Assembly: GCA_018873225.1 (NCBI GenBank)
Contig: JAEILZ010000002.1
Location: forward strand, 5,022,001 to 5,086,000
Origin: [Phialemoniopsis] sp. UDSM-2020
Lineage: Eukaryota; Ascomycota; Sordariomycetes; Thyridiales; Thyridiaceae
Reading direction: 5' to 3'
DNA length: 64,000 nucleotides
Positions 22,777 to 33,736 of the stretch are shown one piece after another. Within the stretch, counting starts at the first letter, position 1. Every line of letters begins with the position of its first letter. The notes below the pieces were generated by a model, which saw only the letters and a list, made by a program, of their open reading frames with translations, searched no databases and was not told the origin of the DNA. The translations under genes and the position numbers were made by a program.

Positions 22777-25700
22777 TTAGGCTGCCTGCGCCTGAGTATA
22801 TGCGTCCTTGTAGCTATTCCTTCGAATAACATCTCCCACTCCATCTCTGACCTCCCTCGGTCCGCTGATCTTCTCCCTCAACTCCCGTGTACGCTTCTCG
22901 CGTCTCTTCTCGCTAATCCTCCGCGGCAGGTTCGCCGGTCCATATTCCACAAGCTTGGTGCCCAGGCCAGGGAAGATTCGCGTCCACTTATTGTCCCCAC
23001 GCGACAGAGACCGGTCTCTCGTCAGCAGAGACTGCGGTTGCCAGAAATACCGACGTGTTCTCCCCCTCTGCTCAGGGGCAGTGTAAGGGCGCCCATCATC
23101 GGCTGCGCGGTGGCGCAACGAGTCCAGGCTTGCGCGGTGCTTGACAACGCGCAGTGCTCCACTGGGTGTCCGACGCACTGTCCTTCGTTCTGGTCCCTCG
23201 GGATTCGCAGACAGGTAGTCATCGTCAGCATCGTTGACGGGCAAAATGGCAAAGGTCCGCTTCACGCGAGCACTGAAACTTCGCCTTGGAAGGGCCGGCC
23301 TCCGCGAGACTGGAGGGTATCTACGAGATTCGTCGTCGCCATCGCGATCAAAATCTTCCTCGTCATCAAAATCTTCATCATATTGATAAGAGGACGCTGG
23401 TCTCCAGAACGGGTGTAGCCGGCTCTCGTCTGCAGGTTCGCTGTCGGCCGTGGGATACCTGACAATCACAGGGCCGGCATCATCGTCGAGGTCGCGGCGA
23501 GTACGCGAGCGCCTATGTGTTCCCCTCGTGAGGGATAGGGTACGGGTGATAAATCCAGTGCCTCGCGAGGCCGAGGGGCCATACTCCGAGTATCGCCGCT
23601 GTCCAAGAGCTCGACGGACCAAAGAGACACTGCGCTTGGGTTTCTCCTGCGGCCCCTCAGTCTCCTCGAAGAAGTTGCCAAGCTGCTTCTCCTTCTCTTG
23701 AGAAGGCGTTAAGCCAGAGGGCGTAGCCGGGATGAACTTGAGCACAGGTGGTTGCGGCGGCACGCGTGGGTTCCTCAGGGGCGAATCGACCTCATCCTGC
23801 GATGCTTTAGGCTGAGGAGGCGTGACAGGCAACTCATCATCTGGCGCCGTAGTCTTGATGGCCGGGGTTTGAACAGCTCCATTTGCCCATTCATCGTCCT
23901 TCAGAGTTCCAGACTGCCAGACTTCGGAAGGCCTGTTCGAATGGTCGACCATGAGAACGGATGTATTCTGATGTGGGTAGATATTGACAGCCAGCGCTTC
24001 TGAGACCTCGGCATGCGAGTGATGAGATGTGCCGTTTGTTTCCACAGATATCTGAGAGAAAGGCGTGTTCTTAGCAGAAAGTCTCCCGAAGTGTAGCTCC
24101 CTATGAGCGTCAGCGCTGAGCTTCTGCGCTTCAGGATGGTTCTTCACGGAGTGCATCGACTCGACTGATGGTGCTTCCCGCAGTCTGACCTCGGGTATCT
24201 CTTTGGCGGTATCCTCGACCCCGCCAGCTTGACTCTTCACAAGGTGCATCTGATGCTGCAATACGTTGTGAGCTTTCAAGCTTTCAGCTGTGAGCGACCC
24301 AGCTCTTGACCCAGCACGCGAAGTATTGCGACTAGTTGGGGCCGACAAGGAAGATGTTCGCCTGGGGACCGCTGGTGGATAGTCCATGGTTCTTTGATCA
24401 CCGGGTGCAGATCCATCGGACTCAGAACTCGCCTTTCCCCTCCTCGACGGTCGGTCGAATAGAGGCGTCAAGTCATGGCCTTTGGGTATTTGCGATAGTG
24501 GTACCGAATGCAGACTTTGGCTTCTCTTGGATCGTCGACTACTGGTAGATCGGAGGGAGGGCTCGGTGCTCGTTCTCACGGAGGACTGGCGTTCAGGTAC
24601 AATGACTACAGGTATGCCGCCATTCTTCCACACATCGCGCCTGGCCTTTCGACTCATGATCGAGCTGACCGTGCCGGTCGAGGCTACGCTGTCATGGCGA
24701 ACATCATGGTATCGCCGTGAAGCAGGCCACTTCTTGATTCCTTCGTCATGCCCCACGGAGGTAGGCGCAGAGCTTGTTGGCGAGAGGTCTGAGTTTGAAT
24801 CACGGAGTGCCATGTTCTTTCTTACATGACGCAAAGTCCTTTGTCGTTTTGGAGGTGTATCGACCAAGATTGCTTCGACAACCGTGGAGACCGTCGATTT
24901 CGAGGACATGCCTGAGAATCGCCGGGTGTCTGTGCTGATGGAGCTGTCAGAAGGATTCGGACCAGAGGCCACGCGAGGTCTCATTCTGCCGGGTGTGTCT
25001 TGTGGAGAAGGGAAAGCCATGATGCGCTCAGGCAGCGTCATTGATCTGACTGCCTTGGCCGCGTTGGTCGGCGACACCGTCACGTCTTCGAGCACTTCTT
25101 GGTGTCCGTTCTTCTGGCTTCGAGCAGACCGCTTCCTGACTGTCACAGTCCTTTCAAGATTATAGTCCCATTCTTGTTCGACTTCGCTGCTGACATCCCC
25201 CCATTCGCCGTCAAATGCCCCGAATTCGCCCTTGGAGCGTGGAGTCAGGCTCTCATCAACACTCGATTCCAGACCTAGCCCGAGCCCGACAGGCTGTACC
25301 CTCTTCCTGCCATCTCGTGGTGACTGGCGCACTGTGCTCTGTGATGTCTTGGCAGATGGCAATACAGCTCGGAGCGTGGATCTTCCATCTTCCTCGTCCG
25401 AGGTTTCCTGAGTTTCTCTCGCCGTCTTGAAGGATTCCGTCCGGGAGTCAGTTGTCGTCTTCGACGGTATCCTGTCGGTGATGACGGGGCGGAAGAGTCG
25501 CGGACGCCGTTCAGGCATAATTTGTGGCGGAGTTACGTCTGGCGTAGGCGGGCTTCTCTGGTTTACGGGGGTGGTAGGCCCTTTCCCGCGCACATCGTCC
25601 GTGCTTCGCGCGGGGCTCTCAATACAAGTCGGACTCGACGGTAGGGCCGAGTGGCTCGATGATGAAGTGCGCGAGTGTGCAGGGGGCGTCGGAGGCAGAT

Positions 25701-25989
25701 CCGGTCCACTGCCTATTCTCCTTGCTTGATGCCTTAGTGTTCGGGGACTCGGAGGCAGGGAGCCAGAGTCTTTGGATGATGTCGTATCGATCGTCAGATC
25801 ATACTTTTTGGGGGCAGAAATGCTTCCATTCAAGCTCGACACGCTGCCCTTTGTCGGATGGGGTAAAACTTTATGCTTCTTGAACCGATGACCTGGATAA
25901 CTGTCGGTTGGCAGGCCAGCAAGGGAGCTTGCCAATGGCGCTGTGGTCATCGTGGCCAAATGACCATTCATATCCGTGTTCGCTGTCAT
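22777..25989 (-). CDS. Large low-complexity fungal protein, function unknown
   Basis: One uninterrupted frame of 1070 codons. It is rich in Ser, Arg, Pro and Thr, with many SP/TP and RxxS sites and no catalytic domain or transmembrane segment I recognise. Two parts look more ordered: an acidic segment near residues 270-290 (FGAFDGEWGDVSSEVEQEWDY in parts) and the C-terminal 60 residues (KWTRIFPGLGTKLVEYGP, then RRISEKRREKRTRELREKI). About residue 880 is an acidic cluster (YDEDFDDEEDFDRDGD). The composition suggests a disordered, heavily phosphorylated scaffold or signalling protein; this is inference. Length and lack of stops make coding certain in practice. Confidence 0.88.
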   Translation of the reverse strand: MTANTDMNGHLATMTTAPLASSLAGLPTDSYPGHRFKKHKVLPHPTKGSVSSLNGSISAPKKYDLTIDTTSSKDSGSLPPSPRTLRHQARRIGSGPDLPPTPPAHSRTSSSSHSALPSSPTCIESPARSTDDVRGKGPTTPVNQRSPPTPDVTPPQIMPERRPRLFRPVITDRIPSKTTTDSRTESFKTARETQETSDEEDGRSTLRAVLPSAKTSQSTVRQSPRDGRKRVQPVGLGLGLESSVDESLTPRSKGEFGAFDGEWGDVSSEVEQEWDYNLERTVTVRKRSARSQKNGHQEVLEDVTVSPTNAAKAVRSMTLPERIMAFPSPQDTPGRMRPRVASGPNPSDSSISTDTRRFSGMSSKSTVSTVVEAILVDTPPKRQRTLRHVRKNMALRDSNSDLSPTSSAPTSVGHDEGIKKWPASRRYHDVRHDSVASTGTVSSIMSRKARRDVWKNGGIPVVIVPERQSSVRTSTEPSLRSTSSRRSKRSQSLHSVPLSQIPKGHDLTPLFDRPSRRGKASSESDGSAPGDQRTMDYPPAVPRRTSSLSAPTSRNTSRAGSRAGSLTAESLKAHNVLQHQMHLVKSQAGGVEDTAKEIPEVRLREAPSVESMHSVKNHPEAQKLSADAHRELHFGRLSAKNTPFSQISVETNGTSHHSHAEVSEALAVNIYPHQNTSVLMVDHSNRPSEVWQSGTLKDDEWANGAVQTPAIKTTAPDDELPVTPPQPKASQDEVDSPLRNPRVPPQPPVLKFIPATPSGLTPSQEKEKQLGNFFEETEGPQEKPKRSVSLVRRALGQRRYSEYGPSASRGTGFITRTLSLTRGTHRRSRTRRDLDDDAGPVIVRYPTADSEPADESRLHPFWRPASSYQYDEDFDDEEDFDRDGDDESRRYPPVSRRPALPRRSFSARVKRTFAILPVNDADDDYLSANPEGPERRTVRRTPSGALRVVKHRASLDSLRHRAADDGRPYTAPEQRGRTRRYFWQPQSLLTRDRSLSRGDNKWTRIFPGLGTKLVEYGPANLPRRISEKRREKRTRELREKISGPREVRDGVGDVIRRNSYKDAYTQAQAA

Positions 25990-28900
25990 CGTTCCCTATT
26001 GGAGGCTTCCACTCAAGGCGTGACAAGAGCCTATATTTTATACTTCAATTTATAGACGCGCGGCGACCACGGATAGGCGCATGGCTTGTAGTTGAAGAGG
26101 GCCGCGGAGAACGAAGTCAAGGTTGCCGCAACCGCAAGAAGGTATTCTGCGCGAATGCTTTGCGCTGTTAGGTACGTGAAGCGTGCAACAGAATTCCAGT
26201 GGAGCGAGAGACGGGTAAGTAGCTATTGGCGGCGCATCCAACAAGCTTTCAGGACAGTTTGCTCGTGGGCTCACGGATCGAGTGGCCTTGGCCGAGACAC
26301 CCAGACAAGATCAGTATTCGGCAGGCGCTGGCTTGGGACAGCTCGTGTCGAACAGGCGAGTTTCTGCTTTCCATCTATTTCCGATCCAAGCGGCGTTTGA
26401 ATTCACCAATCAAGCAGTGTATCACCAAGGCCGAATGTCCAGCCAGAAGTCCGACGAATCCCAGCGCATGACGCAAAAAAGGCGCTTCCCTTACGAGCGC
26501 ATGTCCCGTCGAGAACAGGACAGGGTCGGCGACGGCGGGAGGAGGTTTAAAGCGTTTTCGCTAGATTTCTCGGCTGCGGAAAGGTGATTGAATAATAGCA
26601 TCAAAAAGACGCAGTTTGAGGGGGGTTGATCTGCCAGTGGTGGTTGAGAAGGAAGTGCGCGCCGGAAAGGTTGAAGAGTTTGGGGATCTTGATTGGCGAA
26701 TGTGGGGACGGGACTGACGCAAACCGGGAAGCAAGGGAAAAAAGGGCACAAGTAAGGAAGAGGCTGGCGTTTGAGAGAAGCACTGTGCGTGCTGCGGTGC
26801 AAGCAAGTAAGAATCGAGAGACGGCGGAGGATGAGAAAGACTAGGATGAGGCGGGCTAAACCAGGATGCCCTCCTAAGCCAAAACCCACTACGGCAGCTA
26901 CAACGAGGGCCCGCGCCGCGCCTTGGAGATGGGAGCAAAAGAGACAGGAGGGGACGTCCCGTCCGTTCCCTTGCACCTAAAACTGCAGCTACTCACCCGC
27001 TAACTCGACCTAGGGAGGTCCGGACTGATGGACTGACGTCTAAGACTTGCGTGTTCCCTTCTTTTCCTTCTTTTCGCGTCCCTTACTTTTCGAAACACTT
27101 TCTTCTGTTTCCGTTCTACTTGACTAAGAATCTTCTAGTATGCTTTTGAGGAAGAGATGGCAGATACCGGGCAAGTCAGCAACCAGCATTGAGGTCTATT
27201 CGGTACCAAGTCGGTATGGGATTGTCAGGGCCCGGCTAGCAGATCCGCCCAAGGATCAATACTTGGACATGGATGGATGTTTTGGGACCCCAAAGTCAGC
27301 GCTCATCCTTCCGAGAACAATCATTTTCGCAGCCATGCCCCGCTTACGACGACACTCGCAACCTGCTTCGGTACTCGTCGCTAATCAAAAAGCAGCAAGT
27401 GTCCTCTCCTGTTGGTATCGCCTTGCAGTTCCTTGTTACTTCAGGTTTGCTGCAAGCCACGGCCACGACAGGACCTGCGCAAGTCTCACCGACCTCGTGG
27501 ACTGCGCAATTACCTACAAGAAAGAAGAAAAGGCGGAGACTGGCCCATGCATGACAATGTAGGATACGCTTGGATGAAACCGCCATTGACTCGAAAGCCA
27601 TGGGACCAAAAGCAACCATCGCAACGCGATCCAAGAGTTCCGACTTGTCCTTTTTTGCATAGCACTGGAGCATATGCCGCTCTCGAGCAGTGGCCCCCAG
27701 CTAAGAGGACCTCTGTCCACAAGGTCTCCCACCTTGCAGCAGAAGCATGAGGTCAGCTGCGAATCAGGTTGTCCAAATGCCCACTATACTCATGTGCCCA
27801 GCCCCCCCTCCAATCTCTTAGGTCAGTTACCATCATGCACCTACATGCTCTACGACTCCCGCCAGTCTCGCCGAGGACAAATCAGAGACGCCAACGCCGA
27901 CACCTTCGTGATGTTTAGTCCTTGGGCACAAGACCACTTTTGACTCGTGCAGAATTGGTGCAGCACACACTCTCGCAGAGAATATTGCCGCGCATCTTGC
28001 TTGCTCAATGGTGGTGGTGGTGTGCCCAGGGTGGGGGGAGAGGCTGGTCAACATTTAGTCCCTCCACCAACTTCTCTGAAGCTGCTCTACCACTGCCCTC
28101 CAGCCTCTCCAGACCACGTGTGAACGGCTCAACACTTAGATAAATGTGTATCTTTGCTGCTTCAACCCCATGTATTTGGCGCCATATCTCACGTCGTAGG
28201 GAGCAGGTGGTCGATGTGTGTCTCACTCCCGTCGGTGCGGCCCTTCCCTTGTCGCTGACCCCACCCGAGTCCGCACCCTGGCACATTCCGGAAGACTTCT
28301 AGCTCATCGCTCACCCAGGTTTCATCTGTAGCCAGTCTCTTGGTAGATTGCTACCTGAGTGCAATCCAATACCGTTGGCTTGTAGTATCAGACGATCGTG
28401 CAGTGCGGGGTTCAGACTACATTGCTCCGGAGTTCGAGGGACTCCCTGCATTGAGCCCATTGATTCATCGATAGTTGCATCTTCCCCCGGGGATCATGCC
28501 GCCAAGGTTACATACAACGCGCACGCCTTTGAAGGTCTCTGTTGCACTGAAACTCCATCAAGCAACATCAGTTCACCATAGTGTACCATTCATCATCACA
28601 GACATGCCTCTCGCTTTTCAAGGAGCACCGAATGCAGCACGGAAGGTAACGGCCTCTAGATCATATTAGCCCAACACCCATGACATTAGCACGTCTTTTG
28701 GTATTGGATATAGCGCAAGGCCAGTCCACCCGTTACATGGCAGATATGCCAATTGCCGTTATGATGGAGACTTTAACTTTAGTGTTGTTCAGACCTAGCA
28801 TCTTTCTGGATTTCCTGCAACATGGCAAGTATTGCATTTGGGGAGCCGACGCTATTGATCCATGCGACTTACTTTAGATCGCAGGAAAGACTCTGCTGAG

Positions 28901-31292
28901 CCAACTAGGTATTCATGAGTGGGTGTTGCTCAAAGTTTACCTTATGTGACCAACCAGGTTCAATCGAAAAGGGTATGTCATAGATTGCTTGTCAAAACCA
29001 ACAAAGATCGAGCAGATGAATGCCATTCCGCGACCGATAGAGCTGCAGCTTCTGTTGTCGGCCATTCACGTTCTCTGGTCATGCATCACCAAAACTGCGA
29101 TTGGGTTCCAAGCCAGACACACATCCTCATCGACACAACGACAACAAACCCCTCGTCATAGACTTAGCAAAGTAAGTCCTTCCAGTAAGCATGTCAATCG
29201 TTGCCTGCGCATGCTTTATATATACTATATCATCCTGCTGGGTAAGTTGATCTTGTTGAGACATGCCGAGCCTGCCCATCCCCGGCTGGCAAACGCGGAA
29301 CTGAGTCTGTGCAACCAACCCAGAGCCTTATTCAACCGGAATCTGACCAATAAAGTGTGTAAATCGCCCATGCGATCCTCCCAGATCTGAGATAAGGATA
29401 CCGGACAAGGTTCATGACAACGGCACAGACGGAAAGCTTAATGGTAATGAAGGTTGTTACTTCGCACATGGCTACCTGCCCGCCACTCTAAGAGCAGTGA
29501 TGCCACGCAATCGAAGAAGAATGGAAAAAGAGGCAAGTTTCTTTGACATTCTGGGAAGAGATTGACATCGCCTTCCACGTTCTCCATAGAACGATGACGT
29601 CTATCAAGAGCATCATGTCCAGAAGAGGATGTTTCTGATTAAGGCCCGAAAAGCATCAAATCGTCAGGTTCTGGACTTGGAGATGAGGTAAAAATAACCC
29701 TTTCGGTCTTGCCGTGTCAAAAGCAGCTCTGGTGGTTCAGCCCTACGGTGGGATCCAGGTTCTGGGGCTGCCCCAGTAATTGGTGGCCATGACGTAGGGA
29801 GTCTGGAGGCACTACCTATCAATCTGGTTACCAGTGGCCAGATGGCTAAATTCTGCATGTGGAAACCTTCGCACAATCTCTACTTGACCTCAATGGCCAA
29901 CGTCTCGCCAAGATTGATAGTAGCGCAGCACAGTCAGAGCTGCCATGGCGGAGCAGGTCCGCCCGAGATGCGCCGATGAGAGGGAAAGGTTTATGCTCTG
30001 GGACGGACAACGCTCCAATCACCATATCCCAGGAGCCCCACTTTGTCGAGCTTAAAGTTATTTTCAGTTCACGCCGCGCAAACCTTACGACAGGCCTGGA
30101 CTCAGACCGCCACAGCATGTGGCAGTGCCAAGCCAGCCATGAGGCCACCAACGAGCAGCCATCGCTGTCCTTTGACCATCAACGCTATCTCGAAGCCCAT
30201 TCGCTGGATTGCTGCTTGCGTTGTCTTTCCAACACTCCACCATCTTTCGTCATCTCAGAGGCTGCATTCAGCTGCGGTGCCCTGGGGCGTGCGACTCGCG
30301 CAAGCTCGAGTGTGGCTGGAATGGAGGTTGGAGCTGCTGGACAACGCTCTCCCGGGTGAAGATCTGCGGCAAGGATCAACCTGACGGCCCGCTCTGACAG
30401 CTTGTAGTCTCAAAGTGCTCTGCAAAATTCGTGTGCATGACCACATACTTACGAACTACTTCGTACTTATCGCCGAAGGGCCGGATATGCGGGCATTTCG
30501 TGTCTCTCAAGAGCGCATTTGATGGATGAGTAAGTAGGCGAGGGTAAGGTACCCCGGCAAACCAAATCCGAGGACCTCGTGAGAGTCTGGTCACTCGGTC
30601 TTCCATATCACAAAAATAGCATACCTCTCGTCGCCGGGCCATACGACGGCGTGATCTGGGGAGCATGCCTTGGCTGTTCCCGCCAGAATGGGCCATCTCG
30701 TTGCCGTGGTCGAGTAGGCCCGTTGAGAACCCTTGACCATCTCTGCCAAGATTAATTGGCGGCTTTTGCCTGTTTAGTGCGCGCAAAAGGCATGTGCTGG
30801 GTGGCAGCCATATGCACATGCAATACCGGTGGACCGATGATGGTAAAGTTTGGAAGTGGAATACGAGAAAAGGTCAATTGAGGGCAATCAATTTTGGGCC
30901 TGTTTAGGCCCTGTGACGTTACTTCCTGCAAAAAAGCTCCAGTGGGTGCTAGCAGCCGTAGGGTCCTTAGCTGCGAGCGGACTTGCCGGGGCAACGAGCC
31001 CTGGAAGAGACCGAAGAATGCGCCAAATGAAGAACCACCCTAAAGACAGTACCGAAAACTTTAACAGGGTGCAATCTCTTCTAGGGCATTTCTAGCGGAA
31101 ATCTGCAGCGAGTCAGTTAGCGAGATGTTAACAGGTGGTGGCATTCCCAGGGCACCCAACCTCCTCCAGCACAGCTGTCAAAGTTGAGAGGACCCTCTTG
31201 ATTAGCCTGCTCGATCACCGACCAACCTCCCGAAAGGCGCCGGAAAGAGCGATGGGCGCAGGGGATTGGTCGGTGGCCCACTGAAGAAGGTG

Positions 31293-31319
31293 GCCCACTA
31301 AGCCCACTAGCCCACCAAG
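31293..31319. repeat. Short tandem repeat of GCCCACTA-like units
   Basis: Three near-identical 8-bp units (GCCCACTA, GCCCACTA, GCCCACCA), the first two separated by one base; a further TGGCCCACT occurs at about 31274. Short and of no known role. Confidence 0.4.
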
Positions 31320-31527
31320 CCCCATTACGAGGTGTTGCCCCTCGCGCTGCCGTCACTCCACTGAGGCCTCTCTCCACAGCCCATTGCCGGGATAAGCTTA
31401 GACCACTCATCCATGAATAGCATCCCGTCTTTCACGACTGCTCATCGCCCAACTGTGTGTGCATGACTAAGTAACGTGGTGGAAAAAGGTTATCCTCTCG
31501 AGGCGCCATAGGCTTTTGCCATCTCGA

Positions 31528-31536
31528 TATTTAAAT
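31528..31536 (+). promoter_or_regulatory. TATA-like element of the GPI-type surface protein gene
   Basis: TATTTAAAT lies 227 bp upstream of the ATG and is followed by a CT-rich tract (31545-31600), the usual layout of a strong fungal core promoter. Confidence 0.4.
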
Positions 31537-31762
31537 CTCGAGTCCTTTCTCCCTCCATAGTTTGAGACCTTCTCCTCCGTCACTTCCACCTCACCTTCAC
31601 ATCACCATCTGCTCTGTGTAACAAAGTTCACACACTCCCGCAACCCATACATACATATTCAATCGCTTGACGAGACTGCTACCATAGCAAACCACTTGCT
31701 TATACACACCCCCACCAAAGCCACCACACTCGTTAATCAGACTCAAGTTCGATTAGTACGCA

Positions 31763-32490
31763 ATGAAGACTGCTGCTTTCGTCCTCGCCTCTTCGGCCAG
31801 CCTGGTTGCCGCCCAGGTCACCTTCAACAACGGCACCTACACCTGTGCCCAGCCCAACGTCGCCTACTGCGCTGGTGATTCTCTCGGCACCGACATCATC
31901 ATCCGCTGCGATGCTACCGGCAAGGGCCAGCCCGGCCGCTGCACTGACGTAAGCCTTGGCTCTTCCCCTTTTTATACTCAAAACAGACTTGAGACTAACA
32001 CGATATCCAGAACCTCGCCGGCGAGCCCCCACTAGGCGTCCAGCCCGCGCTCTGCTACCAGACCAGCGAGACCGCCGGTGATGCCTCTTGTGAGAAGAAC
32101 TGCGTCGTCTACGGAAGCTCGGGCAGCGGCAACGGCACCTTCACTCTGCCCCCGGAGATCTGCACTCCCTACTACACCGCGACCTCCAGCGGCGCTCCGG
32201 CACCCACCAACACCACCACCCCGCCTCCCAACTCTCAGAGCACGCTCGTGACCGTCACCTCCACCAGCAACGGCACTCTTCCTTGCCCTTACTGCACTGG
32301 CGTCACCACGGTTCCCACCGGTAACCCTACTGGCAACCCCACCGGCAACCCGACCAACACTCCGGTCGGCCCCACCAAGGCCACGGGCACCACCAGCAGC
32401 CCCACCGGCGTCCCCACGGCCGGCGGCTCCGCTACCAAGGTCAGCGCCGCGCTGGCACTCGTCGGCTTCGTCGCCGCCGCCCTGCTATAA
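31763..32490 (+). CDS. Secreted GPI-anchor-type cell-surface protein
   Basis: Exons 31763-31948 and 32011-32490 give 221 residues; donor GTAAGC, branch GACTAAC, acceptor TCCAG. Signal peptide MKTAAFVLASSASLVAAQ (cleavage near residue 17) is followed by a compact domain with eight cysteines (YTCAQ, AYCAGD, IRCDAT, GRCTD, ALCYQ, SCEKNC, EICTP) and N-glycosylation sequons. Then comes a Ser/Thr/Pro-rich stalk with a CPYC motif and GNPT repeats, and a hydrophobic C-terminus (ALALVGFVAAALL) preceded by small residues, the GPI-attachment pattern. Similar short secreted proteins are widespread in filamentous ascomycetes with no biochemical role. The TATA element and CT-rich leader suggest strong expression. 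Confidence 0.88.
32322..32357 (+). repeat. 12-bp coding minisatellite (GNPT repeats)
   Basis: Three tandem 12-bp units encode GNPT in the Ser/Thr/Pro-rich stalk of the surface protein. Such repeats commonly vary in copy number between strains of fungal cell-wall proteins; here only the repeat itself is seen. Confidence 0.7.
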
Positions 32491-33058
32491 GCGGGCTTGC
32501 CGTTCCTTGTTCACCTTTTGTATGATATCTTCGTGTCAGACATCGCCTGCGTCGGCAAAGCCTTTTCGATTCTTGTTCAGCTCACATCATTTCGAGCTTA
32601 TGCGCGGCCGCTGCCTCTCGCCCGGTTCATTCCGTGTCGCGAGTGGCATTTTGCAGGCTGAAGCAACCTTATATTAATCATAGACGCATTTCGGGTGGTT
32701 ATATTAGAGAGTAATGGAGTTTTACGGCATGAGACCAGGTTAGGGAAAACCGGTCTGGATGAAATCTGGTCAGGCTTGACTCGGCGTTCTCATGCGGCTT
32801 GGGGTTTACATTAATTGTGCTTTTTACAAAAGTCGCGGGGGGTATTTACATAGCTGTCAAGCTGGATCGAGTACATGCAGTCTCAGCTACAATTAGGTGG
32901 CTAGACATAATACTACAAATAATGCAAACTTCCGACCTCGATGATCTATCTTCTGTGCATGTTTGCATGTCTTGACCACCTGATCTGTCTAGGCCCAATG
33001 GCAACTCTGCAAGTACAGTTTCATGCCTGACACTACTCCGTCCGGATGAACTGACCGG
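32491..33058. other. Intergenic between convergent genes
   Basis: 3' flanks of the surface protein gene and the HD-domain gene; no supportable gene. Confidence 0.5.
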
Positions 33059-33736
33059 TCACTCTAACAAATCCGTAGCCTTCACGGCATTCTCTTCCAC
33101 CCACCACTCCTTGAACATCCTCAACCTCTCTGTCCTCTCCCTCGCCATCCGCTTCCCCTCTTCCGTCTTCATCCACCCCTCGATCCGCAGGAGCTTGTCG
33201 TCAAAGTGCTCGAGCGTGTCCTCGAGCGTCCGGCCCCGCGACGCGCCAAAGGCAAACGTCCGGCCCACCCCGACGGCGCCGATGGCGTCGAGCCTGTCGG
33301 CGTCCTGCACGACCGCGAGCTCCGGGTGCTGCGCCACGAGCGCCGCTGTCCTCGCCGGGTCTGCCTGCTCCGCCGACCACGAAACGCCGGCGCAGACGGC
33401 CTGGACGCGCTCCGCCAGCGGCGCCGGGCACGAGAGCGAGAGGAGCAGGTCCCGGACCATGGTCGCCGCGTCATCGCCCGCGCGCAGGTACTTTTTGTCG
33501 CCGACGTCGTGGAGCAGGGCCGAGAGGACGACGACGAGCGGGTCGAGCACTTTGGCGCCCGAGGAGAAGGAGAGCCGGTCGTGCTGCTGCTGGTAGATGT
33601 GCCGCGCGAGGCCGACGACGCGCTGGATGTGCTTGAAGTCGTGCGAGGCGTCGTAGTGCGACATGTACTCCCTGACGTGCGCGGTCACGGCGCGCACGAG
33701 GGCCGCCGTCGCTGGGTCTGCGTCGAGGGCGTCCAT
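33059..33736 (-). CDS. HD-domain phosphohydrolase
   Basis: Single exon, 225 residues. It carries the HD-superfamily metal-binding residues in order: SHDFKHIQRV (His32, His36), LLHDVGDKKY (His76-Asp77) and DADRLDAIG (from Asp145). This fits the YpgQ/YedJ-like group of stand-alone HD phosphohydrolases, which often act on nucleotides; the substrate here is not known. It has no targeting signal, so is probably cytosolic. The antisense frame of 186 codons across it is a GC-codon shadow. It is divergent from the next plus-strand gene but 2.6 kb away. Confidence 0.9.
   Translation of the reverse strand: MDALDADPATAALVRAVTAHVREYMSHYDASHDFKHIQRVVGLARHIYQQQHDRLSFSSGAKVLDPLVVVLSALLHDVGDKKYLRAGDDAATMVRDLLLSLSCPAPLAERVQAVCAGVSWSAEQADPARTAALVAQHPELAVVQDADRLDAIGAVGVGRTFAFGASRGRTLEDTLEHFDDKLLRIEGWMKTEEGKRMARERTERLRMFKEWWVEENAVKATDLLE

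Larger units (their letters stand above)
25990..31762. other. Long gene-poor stretch (5.8 kb)
   Basis: The first kilobase reads as pyrimidine-rich on the minus strand (about 26600-27000) and is probably the promoter and leader of the preceding minus-strand gene. The rest has only short frames on both strands with no domain. Three 8-bp GCCCACTA-like units occur at 31293-31319. A TATA-like TATTTAAAT at 31528-31536 followed by CT-rich sequence marks the promoter of the next gene. No transposon remnant was recognised by eye. Confidence 0.5.

Noticed and set aside
26491..26976. 161-codon minus-strand frame upstream of the 1070-residue gene
   Set aside because: It lies in a pyrimidine-rich promoter/leader tract, has no domain, and overlaps equally long frames in other phases.
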